13,729 nucleotides of DNA, taken from contig VGAU01000023.1 in assembly GCA_016870675.1 (NCBI GenBank), positions 1 to 13,729 on the forward strand, read 5' to 3'. A program made the translations under genes and the position numbers. Below are positions 13,130 to 13,729 of the stretch, piece by piece; position 1 is the first letter of the stretch, and each line of letters starts with the position of its first letter. The notes under the pieces are model-generated. The model did no database searches, was not told the DNA's origin, and saw nothing but the letters and a program-made list of their open reading frames with translations. This DNA comes from Actinomycetota bacterium. GTDB lineage: Bacteria > Actinomycetota > Humimicrobiia > Humimicrobiales > Humimicrobiaceae.

Positions 13130-13333
13130 ATGATAAAGCGAGAAGCAGTCAAAATAGATAAACGATTACTCGATTTTTTGCGGGATCTGAAAAGAAGCGA
13201 TAATCGAACTATTACGTGGCATCTCGAAAAAGGCATATCCAACTACCTAAAATCGAAGAAAGTGGCTGTAATAGGCGATATGAGAAAAGCGGGTCGTCCA
13301 CGAAAGAAAAATTTGCTTTTTTCAGAAACCTGA
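13130..13333 (+). CDS. Ribbon-helix-helix regulator with AT-hook-like tail
   Basis: This 67-residue protein is read from ATG 13130, with only a weak purine-rich site upstream. Residues 5-45 fit the CopG/Arc-type ribbon-helix-helix fold: a strand (EAVKIDKRLL), a first helix (LLDFLRDLKRSD), a turn with NRTITWHL and a second helix (LEKGISNYLKSKK). Such proteins dimerise and insert the paired strands into the DNA major groove. The C-terminal tail has AGRPRKKN, close to the AT-hook core GRP flanked by basic residues, which binds the minor groove of AT-rich DNA. Together these give a compact two-contact DNA binder. It probably represses one or both nearby promoters; the promoter of the HNH leader overlaps its own 3' end. 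The RHH assignment is by pattern; the target is inferred. Confidence 0.65.
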   Translation: MIKREAVKIDKRLLDFLRDLKRSDNRTITWHLEKGISNYLKSKKVAVIGDMRKAGRPRKKNLLFSET

Positions 13334-13341
13334 TGTATACT
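13313..13341 (+). promoter_or_regulatory. Sigma-70-type promoter TTGCTT-17-TATACT for the HNH leader
   Basis: TTGCTT (13313-13318) and TATACT (13336-13341) are separated by exactly 17 bases. The -10 region overlaps the stop codon region of the RHH gene. Transcription would start near 13348, just before a strong ribosome binding site (AGGGGAGG, 13355-13362). The sequence around the -10 (GTATACTTA) is shared with the promoter at 12488-12516. Confidence 0.7.
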
Positions 13342-13366
13342 TATAGGCGAACGTAGGGGAGGTAGT

Positions 13367-13423
13367 ATGAAACGAGAAAGACCTGTGAGCGTAAAAGAAA
13401 GGACGGATTTTTTATGTCTATAA
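13367..13423 (+). CDS. Possible 18-residue leader peptide
   Basis: ATG 13367 follows AGGGGAGG with a four-base gap and opens an 18-codon frame: MKRERPVSVKERTDFLCL, then TAA at 13421-13423. The frame covers the 5' strands of two RNA stems (13382-13390 and 13401-13406), and the stop codon sits at the start of the third (13422-13431). A ribosome finishing this peptide would cover that third strand and block its pairing with the terminator-like strand at 13477. The arrangement fits translation-coupled attenuation. No run of one amino acid is present to suggest the signal sensed. Confidence 0.45.
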   Translation: MKRERPVSVKERTDFLCL

Positions 13424-13488
13424 ACCCCGAGGGATTTAACCGTCCGCTATCGAAAGATAGTAAATGCTCACAGGCACTCGGGGTTTTT
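13382..13488 (+). ncRNA. Pseudoknot-capable structured leader RNA upstream of HNH gene
   Basis: Four perfect helices can be drawn. A: CCTGTGAGC (13382-13390) with GCTCACAGG (13466-13474). B: GGACGG (13401-13406) with CCGTCC (13440-13445). D: CTATC (13447-13451) with GATAG (13456-13460), closed by a GAAA tetraloop. C: AAACCCCGAG (13422-13431) with CTCGGGGTTT (13477-13486). A, B and D make a three-way junction. Strand C lies in the loop of B and its partner lies just after A, so C forms a pseudoknot or an alternative to A and B. C ends in a run of five T, like an intrinsic terminator. The order of strands does not match the HDV-like, twister, hammerhead or group I folds I know. Confidence 0.6.
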
Positions 13489-13507
13489 CATATAGGAGTA
13501 GGAATTT

Positions 13508-13729
13508 ATGTCAAATGGTTATAAAAAGAAAAAAAATAAACGAAATGAAAAATCGATTACTTATGTAAATTTAATGAATTTTACTTGTGCCTTTCCTTAT
13601 TGTGAAAGTGGGTTAAATGTGGAAGGTCATCATATAATACCTTTGTCAAAAGGTGGTGCTGATGCATTTTGGAACATTATTTCTTTATGTTTCGACTGTC
13701 ATAGGAGAAAAGGCCTTCATCGTAATTGG
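13508..13729 (+). CDS. HNH endonuclease, N-terminal part (3' end outside window)
   Basis: The frame is open from ATG 13508 to the window edge (74 codons visible). GGAG lies about ten bases upstream. The first 15 residues are very basic (YKKKKNKRNEK). The HNH signature follows: CAFPYC (Cys27, Cys32) as the first zinc pair, EGHHIIPLSKGG with the catalytic His41-His42, an Asn at 56 (FWNIISL), then CFDCHRRKGLH (Cys61, Cys64, His65), giving a complete beta-beta-alpha-metal core. Such small nucleases include free-standing homing endonucleases and packaging-associated nickases of phages. The visible part shows no RuvC or PLMP region, so it is not evidently an IscB-type protein. The preceding structured leader probably controls it. 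Confidence 0.85.
   Translation, partial: MSNGYKKKKNKRNEKSITYVNLMNFTCAFPYCESGLNVEGHHIIPLSKGGADAFWNIISLCFDCHRRKGLHRNW

Noticed and set aside
13348..13490. HDV-like, twister, hammerhead or group I intron identity for the HNH leader
   Set aside because: The order of helix strands does not match HDV-like or group I topology, and the conserved hammerhead cores and group I P7 sequence are not present.
13414..13524. A 36-codon frame (MSINPEGFNRPLSK at its start) across the HNH leader RNA
   Set aside because: It overlaps both the leader peptide and the start of the HNH gene and has only a distant purine run upstream. The perfect helices explain the region better, though translation through it cannot be ruled out.
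13348..13729. IscB/omega-RNA (HEARO) system
   Set aside because: The visible protein is a short HNH core directly after a basic N-terminus, with no PLMP or RuvC-I region ahead of the HNH.
1..13729. CRISPR array, insertion sequence or integrase/att site
   Set aside because: No regularly spaced repeats, transposase or integrase motifs, or paired terminal repeats were seen.

Overview
The window looks like part of an uncultivated double-stranded DNA tailed phage or prophage, most probably of podovirus type. The best markers are a head-tail adaptor gene, a large beta-propeller nozzle (tail tube) gene, and two genes that look like internal or ejection proteins, in the usual podovirus order and almost all on the + strand. 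Base composition is moderately AT-rich with AT-richer patches. The host cannot be named. Promoters of sigma-70 type (TTGnnn, 16-17 bases, TATACT), a boxA-like element and Sec signal peptides point to a bacterial host.

Layout. Positions 2-586 are the 3' end of a tail-fibre-like gene. Positions 606-2703 hold a tightly packed chain of small genes, many joined by ATGA or GTGA overlaps. Several encode one-TM or coiled-coil proteins, plausibly for lysis or membrane functions, and a structured 3' region (1500-1640) interrupts the chain. Positions 2713-4647 encode an unusual three-domain enzyme: a GT2 glycosyltransferase, a second GT-like domain and a SAM methyltransferase. Positions 4677-5158 encode a holin-like protein and an amphipathic protein. 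Positions 5169-8965 encode the adaptor and the nozzle. The nozzle starts with a signal peptide and has a LamG domain and further beta domains inserted in it. Positions 8976-11847 encode a small protein and two ejection-type proteins. No capsid, portal, terminase or endolysin gene is recognisable here; they presumably lie outside the window.

From 11819 the style changes to accessory and control genes. A minus-strand membrane-protein gene has its own promoter (moron-like). It is followed by a small helical protein, then a promoter leading into a boxA/hairpin leader and a stretch resembling the 5' end of 16S rRNA, ahead of a 126-residue unknown gene. Next comes a ribbon-helix-helix (RHH) regulator with an AT-hook-like tail. 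A second strong promoter follows, with a short leader ORF and a pseudoknot-capable RNA that ends in a GC stem and a T run. It sits directly upstream of an HNH endonuclease gene cut by the window edge.

The most likely new biology is this pair of leader RNAs: the rRNA-leader-like element at 12488-12635 and the pseudoknotted leader of the HNH gene at 13348-13490. The nested domain insertion in the secreted-looking nozzle protein and the GT-GT-methyltransferase fusion come next.
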